Shown: positions 25,301-38,500 of the stretch, piece by piece
How the letters are laid out: every line of letters begins with the position of its first letter
Numbering within the stretch: position 1 is the first letter of the stretch
NCBI GenBank assembly: GCA_025024175.1
Contig: QCXZ01000041.1
Span: 15,495,786 to 15,559,785 of the forward strand
From: Rhyzopertha dominica
Taxonomy: Eukaryota; Arthropoda; Insecta; Coleoptera; Bostrichidae
Direction of reading: 5' to 3'
Length of the DNA: 64,000 nucleotides
Made by a program: the position numbers and the translations under genes
The notes under the pieces: model-generated
Told to the model about the DNA's origin: nothing
The model's input: only the letters and a program-made list of their open reading frames with translations
Databases searched by the model: none

Positions 25301-26272
25301 TTTGAAAGTAATAAGTGATGAATTTATTCATTTGCTAACTACTTACAAACATTTGTGAAATATCATAGTACTATTGGAAACATTAACTAACTGCTACATG
25401 TACGTTTTTTGTATCAGATTCAAGTAACCCCACTAGAAAACATCACCAAATACAACCAGATGAAAGACTTGCCCCCTTTCGACCAAACAAGTGCAACAGC
25501 TGTAGGTAATGACTTGCTGGCAGCCCTTCCTCCTTTGAAAACCCTTGATGAATCAAGCGAACTACTCAGCAGAACCCTGAAACGCAAATTCANAGAACTG
25601 GATGAAATAACCCAACGGTTGCGCCTACGACTATCAGACGTTACCAGAGACGAGTCAGACACTTCAAACGATGAAGTGGCAGACGAATTCGAAAGGGACA
25701 TAAACACATTATGTGTTGAAGACGACTATGACATGATAAACTTAGAAACAGAAACCGACAACTACAACCAACAAAGGGATGAAGGTTGTGGTTTGTTGCA
25801 GCTCCAGGAAAACACAGAGAAAGCGAGTCAAACTGACAACAAGAGAGCGACTGGGCCAAAGCTGTCGGAGCAATTGAGTATAGTCACAGAGAACAGTTTG
25901 TGCACTCTAGATAGACATTTGGTGGAAGGCAAACAGAGAATTGACACCCTTTTGGAGAAGTTGACGTTGATGTCAGGCAGTGATGCTTGCGGTACTCCTT
26001 CTAGCCGGAATGGCTCTGGCTGCTCCGCAATGCAAGACAGCACTTCTAACATTTTGAAAGAGCTTGGGATAGAGTCACGGCCTCACATAAATTCGGAATC
26101 CCTTTACGATCCGCAAATGTTCCGCCAGATATACACTGAGGACTGTACACCTAGTTTGTTGACTTCGGTAAGCAGTGGTGACTGTACAAGTAGTGACAGC
26201 AGTGCAGTGACCATGTTTTCAGACTGTCGAAGGGCTCCTGATGGAGCTGGGACTTCAATCGATGACAAATGA
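16364..26272 (+). CDS. C2CD3-like centriolar protein, C2 domain-containing
   Basis: Six coding exons: 16364-17668, 17726-17878, 22629-22811, 22864-23640, 23694-23882, 25418-26272, all in phase, giving 1153 residues (one unknown from an N at 25593). Three C2-like regions are visible: about 190-347, 427-570 (contains KLPLQQFYLSYR and VHVLLALGSDRQI) and 726-880 (ends GWFNIVDFTSKCHGQIKI). These blocks resemble the C-terminal half of vertebrate C2CD3, a centriole distal-end protein needed for distal appendages and ciliogenesis. Three QT[DE]/NTE motifs could be dynein light chain sites. The first Met follows an in-frame TGA at 16343. Vertebrate C2CD3 is about twice as long, so the N-terminal half is absent here or encoded elsewhere. 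The last exon is low-complexity and acidic. Gene identity is strong, exact symbol less so. Confidence 0.85.
17669..17725 (+). other. 57-nt intron without a stop codon (C2CD3-like intron 1)
   Basis: GTAATT donor and a T-rich tract ending TTTTCAG. The length is a multiple of three with no stop, so the flanking exons read as one open frame. Removing it joins VVEIN directly to KQIVWGLIYIS, which restores a C2 beta strand; keeping it adds 19 mostly hydrophobic residues. Confidence 0.8.
19834..21164 (-). mobile_element. Mariner transposon, full length, inactive
   Basis: 1331 bp. Terminal inverted repeats begin CGAGGCATGTTTTTTAAGTA at both ends and are flanked by the TA target duplication (19832-19833, 21165-21166). 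The minus strand carries a single DD34D transposase frame. The element lies in the intron in antisense to the host gene. Confidence 0.95.
19932..21002 (-). pseudogene. Mariner transposase with two nonsense codons
   Basis: Reading from ATG at 21002, one frame runs to the stop at 19932 (about 356 codons) and is broken only by TGA at codon 17 (20952-20954) and TAG at codon 97 (20712-20714). The helix-turn-helix half (VKPIDIHREICEVYG, DGMVRKWV) precedes the catalytic half. Catalytic residues are present: Asp in TGDETW, Asp in HDNTRPH and Asp in LAPSDYHLF, with 34 residues between the last two, the mariner DD34D spacing. There is no frameshift, so the copy is probably fairly young. Confidence 0.93.
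24045..24185. repeat. Fragment of the terminal repeat of the Penelope element
   Basis: Aligns by eye with 49165-49310: both contain a version of CTTTGAYAAAGATTACA, AGGTGTAA, and then TATTATGGACRCTGAAAGCATT. It matches the outer side of the repeat flanking the Penelope fragment at 48.0-49.3 kb, so it is a second, diverged copy with no coding part. Confidence 0.65.
24717..25218. mobile_element. Composite inverted-repeat element, ATACAGGGTGT family
   Basis: Two units with their own AGGGTGT ends, 24717-24854 and 25056-25218, lie in opposite orientation. The outer ends (ACAGGGTGTCCAACAAAAC against the complement of the right end) match over about 80 bp, including GGCACACTAAC. The inner ends also match (AGGGTGTT to AGTTAC). 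It may be one foldback element or two neighbouring MITE copies. No coding capacity. Confidence 0.65.
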
Positions 26273-26347
26273 TGGTGCTAGGTTTAAAAATGTATGGTTT
26301 TTGCATGTTAGTTTTGATTTGTTTGTACAAATGCGCCTTTTTTATTC

Positions 26348-26353
26348 AATAAA
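26348..26353 (+). other. Poly(A) signal of the C2CD3-like gene
   Basis: AATAAA 76 bases past the stop codon. Confidence 0.65.
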
Positions 26354-29290
26354 TGACTGATATAAGGCCGAATTATTTTATTTATATTATTGTGAATTTC
26401 ACAGGTTTACTGGCCTGGTAATTTAGGATGTAGAAAAACGCCTTAGCTTAAAAATTTTGAAAATCTAAATATGTATTTCAACAGATAGGTTTTCATCTGG
26501 ATTTAACCAGATGATGTTTTCCTCATAAAATTTTCAGTAGTAGTCAGATCAACAACACAGTTCTAATTATACATTGTGAATATCACCCTTGATTGCATCC
26601 CTTTATCTGACTAATTTGAACAATGTAGATCTCGGAATTGAATCTAAATTTGAATAAATTAAAGTATCTTTGTTGCTTTGAATAAAGCTGCTTTCAATTG
26701 CTTAAGTTCCACATTGTTAAAAACTGCTTCTACTAGTTTTCGATTCTTAGAATGTACGGGGTGAGCTTAATATGCTGAGTCACACTTGATTTTTCAACCC
26801 TAACTTCCCCTGTATAGCTTTCAGAGTCTGAACAAATAGTTTTATTCTTGGCTCATTTCTCCTGTTTTGTTTCCTTGCGTTTCCTCATTCGGTTTTCTTT
26901 TTTCAGTTTGTGTCTTGCTAGTCTTTATTTTTTCAATGGGATGGCAAATGGTACCCTTTCCACTCTTGTCTGTCTCTTTCAGGGGTTTTTGGATAAGATA
27001 AGTAATTTTATATCCGAAACAATGTCGACTAATGCTGTCTATTTGTATCGAATACAGTAGAGCGAATATTCGTTCAAANTTGCCCCGAATAATATTCGAT
27101 ATGAATATTAGTGTATTAGTTTTCGAATAAAACGAATACAAATATTTGTCGAAATGAGTTGAAAAAGAATATATTCCTTTATTCGTATCCAATAAATGAA
27201 TATATTTGGTTTCCTCCATGTTCGAATATCGAATACAAGGATTCCAAATTTTAACAGCACTACTATCGATTTTTCTGCACTGCATTGTTAAGCGTCTGTT
27301 GTTGCTACTGGCTTTATACTAACATTCTGAATTACTATTTTTTGGCGTTTCCTGCAGTCAAACATTTTTTTTTCTTCTCTATATGTAACTTTCAAAGCTT
27401 CTGTTTTCTTCTGCTGTGATAATATTTTTGTCAATTTGATTTACAAATGGTTATGCATGCTCAATACAAGATTCTTTTTGAACGGGCTGCTATAATTTAA
27501 TTTCAATTCTAGATTTTCAAATGCCATATTTTTGCAAATAAGAGAGATCAGATTTTACTTCTTGTATGGCGTTGTTGACCATATCAACAGCATAGCACCT
27601 TTTCTGCGGTATCTTGTATATAAAAACATTCCTGATAGTATTTGAACATCCCCATCCAATAACTGTAACACTGCAGTAAAACGGGTGAAACAGGTAGCTC
27701 TGTGCATGATGTCCTCAACGAGAGAAAGAGGGTGACAGTTTGAATATGGCCTTCAACGCAGTTATTGTATGCCTGTCCAATAACTGAAAATGGTGCTAAA
27801 CATTTTGCAATTATTGGACATGGCCTGCGGGTCGCCAATTTAACCAAATTCATGTGAAAATTAATTAATAATAATTAATAAAACACAAACTCATCTTTGA
27901 CCACAAAATTGTTAGAGACTGCCAGAATTACAAAGAACACCAAGTAATACACTACAATAGTCAAGTTCAGCTTACCACTTGCTTAAGCTGCATGCCACAT
28001 TTTTACATAACTACATTCTTTCCACTAGTGTAATTATTAATTACAGTTTGTATGACATTTGGACCAAAGTATGTCATTCCAAAACAGCACACCACAGGGA
28101 GCAATTTGTGATTTATGCAATAAAAATATAAGTTTCAAGGACCTTATTTACAATATAACAATTTCCCATGTCCAATAATTGTACACTTTACCCAATTCAA
28201 ACAAAAATCTAACGGTTGTTTGGGTAAAATGGTAAAAACGGCAAATGAAATAGAAAATTTTCATCCAAATATGAAGAGTTATCGGAATTCTAAAGGTAAC
28301 TCATTAAGTCACACAAAAAATAACATTAAAAACCAACAGGTCAGCATCAAATTTCTCTAATTAGATCAACTAATTTAACATTATTTATCAGGGTTAGGTC
28401 GTTATTCAATAGCCTACTCCTCTGGTTCTTCTTTATATCAATGACTTCCAATATATCTAGATTGTAGTAATCACTACTCTAAAAGGTTTACATCATCAAA
28501 AAAATGTCCAGTATCGAAATAGTGTTTGCCTAAGCTGATTTTTTGAATTCAAGATTTCTTGTGTGTAATTTATGTTCATATAATGGTCTATCCAGGCTCC
28601 TTCGCGTTTGACTTTATATAACTTATCACAAACTTCGTATCTTATTCCATAAATTCCAGATTTGGTTTAGTCATTCCCAGGTTTACCTTGGTTGTTTAAT
28701 CTATTTTTTATGGTGTGAAACAAATTCGAGAGCCTGTGTTCCCATGTACTGTACGAAAAAAACGTCACTTAAAAAAAACGGTGTTTCCTATCTCCGAAAA
28801 TACTTATGTGTTCAAATAATGAAAATACCATCAGATAGCAAAATAAAATTTCTCACAAAAAATGTTTTAATAAATTTTTCCAAAATTTTGACATTTTCGA
28901 AAAACGTATTTTGGATCGATCCTGCCCATACGATTTTCTTAAATTTTAGTATTATATAGAAAATCAAATTTCTGATCGAAAAGCACTCTTGCAAATTTTT
29001 TGTTAAGTTAATAATCTTCGAGTTACTGGGAAAAAAGATTTTAAAAATTTACATATTTTTGCTAATATCACGAGAACCGTTTGTCTTAGAAAAATTGTGT
29101 AGAGAGAAAAAATGCTCAAAACCTGATTACTAATCGTACAGTATAAGAAATAAAAATGTAAATGTCATTTTGACAATTGGATGTGGAAGTACTGATTCAA
29201 TTTGCATCGGTTTTTATAACCATGTTTAAAAGGGATTGTTCAAGTCAGAGGAGTAAATGATCAGTAACAAAGAAAAACCATCGCATATAC
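26354..29290. other. Intergenic between C2CD3-like and dos 3' ends
   Basis: The genes converge here. No exon is supported; long open frames near 26842-27285 are low-complexity. There is an ATTCG-rich stretch (27048-27245). A perfect 16-bp inverted pair, CAATTATTGGACATGG at 27808-27823 and its complement at 28166-28181, may mark a small repeat element. Confidence 0.5.
27048..27245. repeat. ATTCG/CGAAT-rich low-complexity tract
   Basis: About ten copies of CGAATA or TATTCG occur on both strands within 200 bp, with an N at 27080. The arrangement is irregular, not a clean tandem array. Confidence 0.6.
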
Positions 29291-29296
29291 TTTATT
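29291..29296 (-). other. Poly(A) signal of dos
   Basis: AATAAA on the minus strand, 300 bases past the dos stop codon. Confidence 0.55.
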
Positions 29297-29595
29297 TTGT
29301 TTCATAGATCTGTGTCACCTAACATAAAAAAATTACAATCATCCTAGAATGATACAATGTACAAAAATAGGCTTCATTTAAAAATCTATACATACATGGC
29401 CACTTACAGTAGTTTAAAGCTTCGAAAAATACAACTAGCTCATTAAAATTTCAAAAAATTACACAACTTTAGATTTAAAAAGTGTAGAAAAGTAGAATTG
29501 CACCTAGTGAATAACGAACAAGTTAAAGATACGATTCATTGTTACTGTGAAACTTCAGTATTCAGCTCACCTTGATATGTCAAATGCATCACATT

Positions 29596-32500
29596 TCATT
29601 TTTTGAAAGACATAGTGCCCCCTTCGTTGCGTTCCTTCTCTAAATTGTTCCTAGTTATGTTGAATGCCAGCGTTTTTGTGAAATCCACTTCTTTATAAAC
29701 CGTCTTCAGTGGTAGGCTGTTACTATCAGTGGGTGAAAATTGCGAAGAACCCAACTCCAAATCCAAATCTAGGTACTGCATTGTCTTGCAGCCCGGCAGG
29801 AAGTGGTAGATTTGTTCTTGGTCACCACAGTCCAGCAAGCTATCCTGAGACCTTCCCAAAGGAGTTGGACTGGGTGCCGCCCTTATCGGTTTCTCCTCTT
29901 CACTTTTAGTCGGCTTCCTCAAAGAACCACTCTGAAATAATAAATAAACAGTTTATTTCCACCCTTAATGATGCAAGAGTGATAAATGGTCTAAACATAA
30001 GCAAATTATAAAATAATAGTGAAGGATGTGTCTAGCCTCCCAGTTCTGGTATTCATACAAATCCTGGCAGTATGATGACGGAAAGTGACCTCATCAACGA
30101 CTAGGATTTGTCTTGAATCTCTAAGCAAACAATACTTAACATTTGAACATTCTTTACATTTGAGTCGAGATATGCTGCAGCTGTTGTTTCATTTGACACT
30201 GTATTTTTTAATTGAAAGAAAAAAGCATCAAAACTTATTAACAATAGTTATTAACTATTAGAGTCTTCTATTAAATTTTGTCTATCCCACACAATTCGGG
30301 TGTAATTTGTAACAGGTATTTCTTTTCCATTTCATTTCTCATATTTTCTCATCACCAAATCCATCCTGGATAATACGATGATGATGGTTATGATGTACAC
30401 ATAGATTTGCAGGCATTGTTTCCTTAATATCAAGATCGTCAAATCCAGAGTACATTTTTTAAGATTTGTGTTTGTTTAAGTCACCAGCATAATATTTTTG
30501 GTTAATCGCCAAAATTATACCTTCCTTTTTTTGTAACTCTTATATAGCATTAACATTTCATTGACCTTTAAAGGATGATATAATAGTGAATATTGAATAC
30601 ATAAATTGTACAAATGTTCCGTCTTTGTAATAAGAGACTTAAGTTTCTAATTTATTAATTCAGTACAATCGTTTGTGGTAATTTGATAATTTCCATGAAA
30701 CTTTTACATATTGACCAATTATTGTTACCATCTTCTGCTGCAATTATATACATAGGTAAGCCGATGTTTAGTAATTTGTGGATACCATCAATAGCAAAAA
30801 ATTATGAGTGATCCGAAAATGTTCTTCATATTAAATGTTTGAATAAACATGCCTTTAAAATTGTATTTTCCATCTCTATGAATGTCCACTCAGCATTATA
30901 TTGGTTTCGCAAAACCTTCGACACATTTAGTATTTTTTTTCTTAGAAAAGAAAAGTGCATAAAAACTTTTCCTACAGAGGTAGATATTTAACTTCATACT
31001 ACAATAATTATTCTATTAACAAACTACTAACCTACAGCAACAACAGTCTCACAACCGCAAGCCCAATAAGAGATACATATGTAATCTACAACTCATAAAA
31101 AATATTAAGAATTTCAAATATTTTGTATGTATTTGTATAACAAAGTTACTTTTTTTTAACCCAACACAAATTACGACTATTATAAGTAAATTGTGCTATA
31201 TATTTAGTCCGCCATGCCTACAGTCACCTGAGACTCTGCAGACACATTTTCCTTATTTTGATGTCAATATCAGCTACTCACACATCATCCATATTACTTT
31301 TATTGCATAGTTGTCAATGTTACATAGAGTTTTAAAAGAAAAAAGAAACCTATAAAAATTAGATTAAATGAAGCAACATATTCATGCGAACATAGCACCC
31401 AGTGGATTTGGGCTTAAACGTAAATCTTGTATATACTTTTTGTTTTGTCATGCCGGGATGATGATGTCACTTTCAAACCTCATCATATAGCCAAGATTTC
31501 TATGAATACCGGAGCTGGGAGGCTACACAAAGCGTAAAAGAATAAATATTGGAATCATGAGAGAATAAAAAATAAATAAAAAAAGGTTTTTATTCCATTA
31601 CCTGTAATGGTGTAGTAAGAAGCTTCATTTTCCTGTCTGTTGGTGGCACAGGCCTTGGTGAGGGTGGTTCAGGGTTTGACGCGATCGAGTGTGAATCTGA
31701 CAACTTGCGCTTTGGTTTCAAATCTCTATTAATAACTGGCGGTGGTTTTAGAATGTCCTGACCATCAGCCAGTCCTGGGCTTGGACAGTTTAAGTACGTT
31801 GCGTGAGTAGAACCCTGAGATAAGGGAGATGCAGGCTCTGTTTGGGTGTCTTCAATATCGTATTTAAATACCTGACAAATAAAAAATACTTTTTTCAGTT
31901 CCAATCTCCCAGTTCAATAGTTTAATATCCAAAAATTACAAGTCATACTTTCACATATACAGCGGAGACTTGATAATCCACGTTAGTTAAAATACGGATG
32001 ATCCAAATGATTGATAAATCTAGATTACCAAGTTAAATAATCATTATCACTAAATAAGTTATAAAATTTCGTTTTACACTGTCAAACTTTACTGCATCTG
32101 TCTAAATAAATAATGAATACATACAATAGATTCTTAAGAAACAAGTAATAGGTAATTCAGTCTGAAATTTTTTCTTGTCAGCATCTCATTTGTTTAGTTT
32201 CCATTGCTCATTCTGGCATCAGTCTAGGTGTGTATAGTTGTTAAAAAAAGAAAAAACGGCTTTTAAGTCAAAGAAGAGCTACAAAGGACCCACACTGCGA
32301 GGGGTGGGCCATTTATGGCAGACTTATCTGGGATTTTAAACAGGTAAACACAGACAATACACAACGACCCGACCAGACAGGTTCTGGAAACATTTTGTAC
32401 CTGCACTTTGCATTTTACGAATAAAAAATTCCAATAACTAGAACTGATATATTTACACAATTTACTTAATTAAATTTTATACTCAATTACAACTCATCTT

Positions 32501-35500
32501 CGGAGTCCGAAGAATAATCATTAACGTTAATAATAGTTGTTGCTGGAAAATCACTATTTCTTACAAAACAATTCTTTGCTTTCATCAAGAAAATATTTTT
32601 TGACTTCTCATGCACATGCATTTTTGCCAAATTGTCAAGATAAAAGAATTTTGATCTAGTACAATAAACAAAGCGGCAGGTGATTATGCAAGTGGAAAAA
32701 TTGGTCCAGTCTGGAACGAATGTCATTTTATATGTACAAAATTAAGCTGATTACGATGGTGATGTTCAAATGTGTTCTTAGGAGAATGCAAAGGTGTTCT
32801 TTCCAATGTTAATATGCTTTTTACCATAAAAAGCAAAATATTTGCCTAAAAAAAATATTTTTGTTTTTGTTTCTTTTCCCTGTGCATTATCCATAACAAT
32901 AATATTCAATTTCGTTGGCAAATTGACCAAACTATTTCTGGATCCATATTCTTACCTCGCAAGTCGTAATACTTCCAAGTAAATAGATTAGAATATTTGT
33001 TTTTGGTATTCTCACTTGTCTGTGATTGTAAATAAACGGCTTTGACCAAAGTAGACAGGAGATAGGGTTGATAAAAACACCTACATAAGTCGAGACTCTT
33101 TAGTATTCATACAAATATTGAAAGAAGTGGCACCTGATGTCAGACCCTGATATTTTGATGTTTTTATTTTAGTACAAAAAAATTACTGTCTCTATATTAG
33201 TGTTATTCTACCAAGTTTATATATTGTCCTAGGTATATAATGTGATTGTTATTGCTGTTTTGTAATAGAAACTGTACCATGTGTTCGTCTTACGCTAAAT
33301 AAATAAATACTGCAGGTTAAAGTCCCCACTGAACATCAAACATTAAATCAATTAGCAACAAATTAATCACTATTTTACCTAATGAAAAAGTAATTTGATT
33401 TAGGTTTTGTGATAAAATGTAATATTCATTTCATAGCTCACTTAGCGAATTCATTAAGCAAAAAAAATGCATGTATAAGTATGTTTACGGAAAACACAAT
33501 TAACTCACTGTTGAACTAGTGCCAGGTTTCGGCGATACATCATATCTGAATATTTGTCCATCCACGACAACTGGCTCTGCATTGTTATAATTATGCCTGC
33601 GTACCAACGTGTTTCTTGCACTTTCTGTCTCCAGCTGATGAGAGCGAGGAATATCGTACATATCATCAGAAAGAAGCTAAAAACACAAGAGAATAAAATC
33701 AACAAAAATTACCAGATTGAGTAACACTCACTTTGCTTTCACTATGTTTCTCTGTACCCTCTTTAGATTTTTGTACTGACGAAGAATTGCAATAAATAGG
33801 AGTGGATGCAATGTGAGCCGGTTTTGGTGGTCGGGGTGGTGGAGCAACAGGTTGTACTCCTTCAGCCACTGTCATTTTGGTAAACTTTTGCGTTACAGTG
33901 ATGTCTACGTCTGCTGAACTGTCTGAGGGTCTTGTGGTTCGTGAAGTGTCTAGAAAGGTTATTAAATGGTAGAGCACCCATTGTTACAAGCTAAAATTTT
34001 GACTATAATAATGTTTATATGGAAGAAATCCTTCAAAGCCATAAAAACATAATGGTATAACTACAGTCACTAAATGGAATACAGTACCGCAACGTCCGCC
34101 ATATTTGGTGTAAAAGTTTTGCCGGAACATTCAAATTTCGAAATTTTAATTTTACTTAGATTGGAATCGGAATGAGACCCAGAAAATAATATTTTGGAGA
34201 TACTTCATTCAGAATGGAATAAATGCTTCGTCGGGGCAAGTACTTTGAACAACAATAAAAATATATTCGCAGATTAAATTTTTGTTTTTGATCCTATTCT
34301 TGATATATACATAGTAACCCTCATACAAACACAAATGGATCAGTAGGGGTGAGCCAATTAACTAAAAGTCTTTAGATTCAACAAAAGTAGTTACTGTAAT
34401 TGTTACAAAAAATATTGCACAGCAAAATAAATGATTAGGGCAGCATTCAAAGGAATAAACTTTGTGCATCTAAGAAACATTAATAGTTATAATACCTCTT
34501 TTGCAATATACTGAAACCTTGTGTTTCAAAAACCACTTAATTTAAATAAGTTTTTTAGTTTTAGTTAACACTATTTTACATGTTTCTGCTTTGCCAATAT
34601 TTGTTTTTTTTTAATTTCTGGGCCTTTTTATTTATCAATGCATTCTAATCAATTTTCTAATTTACAAAACTAAATATAAATTGAACATAAAACATTTTTT
34701 TTAACTGCTAACACAGCAAATGGTTCAGGATAGGTCTATATGTGTATTAATAAAACCAAAAAAGAAAAGAAATTCTGTTTTGCACTTGTTAAAAAAAAAT
34801 CAAGTTAACCATGATAAAACTTTCCAAAATACAAAAATTAGCTTTCAAAAATTTTGAAAACAAAACATTTTTCTTTTGATATGTTTTAATAGAATTTTTC
34901 ATGCTTAACAATTGGCCAAAAACCACATATCAGTTTATAAAATCAAGCAATCTAATCTATTAAAACATACACAAATAAATATTCCCAAAGATTTGGATTG
35001 GTCTATAACATAGCTTCTCAACCTTTTTGATGTCGCAACCCCCTAATGAGCGAAAAAAAATATGAATCAGACTTTGGGAGTACTAACACGACAACTACAA
35101 TTTCTATCTCAAGATTTAGATAAGCTTGGCTGGCATAATGAAATGAATAAAGAAGCCTAGTAAAGAAAGTTTTAAAAATGCTAATATGCTTTGTCACATC
35201 TTACTTACGCGAAATAGGTTTTTTGTCTATGGTGGCTTTAGAAACTAAATATAGAAATCATCTATTATCACTTAAAAAAAACTTTTAGGCAAAAAACAAA
35301 GCCATTAATTACTTGTATTATTAATTAATAATTCAGAACATCAGTTATTAATTTATTTTGTTATGGTTAGGTTGTTATTACCAGGTAAACTATTTATCTA
35401 ATTTATTTTTTCAATAAACGGGTACTTTGTCTATTAGTCTTATTTTTTGACAGAATGTGACTCCCCTTGAATCTAAGCGGAACTTCAAGATGAGAAACAA

Positions 35501-38500
35501 TGGTCTATAACATAGGGAAACGTAAATGTAGAAAAATGTTCTTTTACTATCTAAAATTTTAGCTCGCACCCAAGTGTATCCTATATGACTTGTTTATTAG
35601 CACCTTTTAGTCTCAAAGCAACCTATTAAAATAGAAATGTACAAGAAAAATTATAAAAAAAAACTTACTAAGTTCACCAGAGGTGTTGTGATTCCAATCA
35701 TCGTCGGTAAAAACACTTTCCGAATCCGTTGGACTCTGTAGGGGTGAATACTTCAGATCTTTATCAGCAGCATCCTCCTCCCCATTGCCCTTGCTTAACT
35801 GTGAAGCCTGAGGTGTGAGCTTTCGTGGCATGTCGTAAAACTGCGGGCGGAATTCTTCGGTGCAATTCAAATACGTTCGTTGTGATAAATCCTGCGAGCC
35901 GCTCGAATAATTTCGAAAATACGAATTCTTTAGGTTGTGATCCAGTAAAGAATGAAAGCTCTGTTCGACTATTGGAGAACGGCCCGAAAAGCATTCCGAT
36001 ATTGGGATGTATGGGCTCGGACTAACTGGTGAAACTGGAGGTGATTCGTTCTTTATTTGTGCCGTCTCTGGAGCTTCCTCGATCTCTTCCACTATTTCTA
36101 CATCGTGTAATGATATGGGAGCTGGATAATTAATATATATGTTATTCTAGGTCTAATATTTTCAAATTTAATTATTCTAAGCTTATTATATAGGGTGTCC
36201 AGAAATTACACAGGCAATGCTTAACTGTAGAGTCAGGAGGCCAAATGAACACGATTTATCGAAAAAACAATACAATTATTCAAACTTTGGAGGGCTATAA
36301 GTCAAAAATGAAAAACTTTTTATTTAACTTTTTTTTGATAAACATGCTCCTTTGATCCCCTGAATCTACGGTCAAGCGTTGTCTGTGTAATTTCGGGACA
36401 CCCTGTATACCATTTCAGCAGATGATGAAACATTAATTTATAACTGTGACCTGAATGTAAATTCGACTTTTTTTATGATAACTCAGAAATCACTACTCTT
36501 AAAATTTGATTGCTTTTAAATAGCTCAGATAAAGGTATGCAATTTTTTTCCTTCTCATTAATAAATTGTCAGTAAGTTAAATTCAATGAGTGTTGCCTTT
36601 CTCTGTGGGTTTAGCAACATAGGTAATACTAAGATTCCATTACAAGAATTTAGAAACTAATGAGGAAAAGTGGGTTTTCGAGGCTTTTCTACTAAGTAAA
36701 AATATTTCCAACCTTATATAATCTGCTATAACTTCAAGTTATAGCTTATACCAGAAGTGGACATTAACTATGATACATTATACCTGTTTTTGAATTTATT
36801 GTTTAATTTTAGTATGACACTGTGTACCTCTAATGGCAACATTTTTTTAAGGTATCCCTTTCATAAAATTTTACAATAACTGTACAAGGTGACTAGGAGA
36901 GGTGCACTTAACATTGTAGTTTACAGAGAGATAAAAGCTCTTGGTAATCGGTTAAGCTAAACCAAAAATAACGCAATTTCCTATTTCAACATTCATCCAC
37001 CCCCACTGTTTTGACATTTTTCCAAAAAAAGTTTTGCACTAAAATGATAGAGTTTAGCTCAGAGAACATTACAATATAAATTACTGCATAAATTTATTAC
37101 AGGGAAAATAATTTCCAGAAAGTTACTTTTTGCCTCAAAGCTCTAGGACTACTGGTTTAAGAGATGAGACGGGTCACCTCTCTTAATTTTAGAATAAGAC
37201 ATATCTTTTTCACTATAAACATATAAATATATTTCTTAATTGATGATTAACTGATTAAATTAAATAGAAACTCAACATTATTTTATCATCAAGTTGTAGA
37301 TTAAAATTACCTTTTGTTTGATATGCGACACATGAGATACTATTTTTGCTAACATATAAATGTTTAATTATTGATACCATTCTTATAGCATTATTAATTG
37401 ATTTTTTATATGGCTAAATTTTAATAAAAAAGTACGTAAATCTCAATACATGGTCATATTTAACATATATTGTTAGCAATTCACAAATAAAATAATATAC
37501 AAAACTTTCTAATATATTATAACATAACACAGTTAATGTCTACTTCCGGTATAACTAGAAAGCTCCCGAAAACATTCAATTTAAACACTGCCATAAGCCA
37601 ACCACTCACTTGTTGATAATGATAAATACTAAATTCATTTAAATAACCACTTTATTCCACAAGCAACTTGCTTTAATCACTCCTTTCATTTTCTTTTAAA
37701 TGCCTGTCAATAATTCGAAGGAAATTGACAAATACATCATTTGGATAGCTTGTAAACAGCTGGTTTTGTGTTTGTTTCACAATATTTATCGAATAAATCG
37801 ACGATCGTTTCAACTGGACAGTCATTCTCAAGAAAAGGTACAAAACTATACNGAAGCCAGAAGATAAATTGTCTCCTCACCCTAACAGTATAATAGTTGT
37901 AAAACTTTTGTATGCCTTTTTTGGCCTGGAATAGTGTTATAATTTAGCAAGTAAAAGAACAGAATTCCATGTCGGATTTTTTTTTATATGTTTGCCTTAT
38001 GTTTTTCTGATGTTTTTTTATTTATAAATATTCCAAAAGATTTTTTTTTCTTACGCAGAGCAAAACCCTTATGTTTTGAGAACTTTTTCACACGATACTA
38101 TACAAAGCACCATAACAGCGGGCTAGAAATGGTAAGCAGTTTTCACCTACAGCGATATAGGTACTTTAATAAAAGGGTAGGAAATTTTCAGTATAGTTGT
38201 AATAGCATGTTATGAACAGTTATGAAGATAACATATATGCATTTGTTAATTTTAATTTGAGAATGAAGAAGAGAAAGGCATTAAAACTGACAGTTTTGGA
38301 TCCACCCTTTGTTGAGGTTGTGATATCTATTTTTTCTACTTCCTCCAAATTTTCAAAATCATTTATTAACTATGTGTATATTTCCTTTCCAAGCTGCATT
38401 CCTTTTCACCTTGTTCTTATTAATCATTAACAGAAATTACATTTACAGTTTATATTTAAAAAACCTACATTTTTGGTGGCCGGCAATATCACAACCATAT

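Larger units (their letters stand above)
23883..25417 (+). other. C2CD3-like intron 5, repeat-rich
   Basis: 1535 bp. It holds a Penelope-type repeat fragment (about 24045-24185) and a composite inverted-repeat element (24717-25218). No exon is seen. Confidence 0.7.

Noticed and set aside
26842..27285. 147-codon minus-strand open frame
   Set aside because: Low-complexity, runs through the ATTCG-rich tract and an N, with no splice context or homology.
32487..32726. 79-codon minus-strand frame with acidic tail in dos intron 6
   Set aside because: No acceptor in phase with dos, no recognised domain; kept only as a note in the intron entry.
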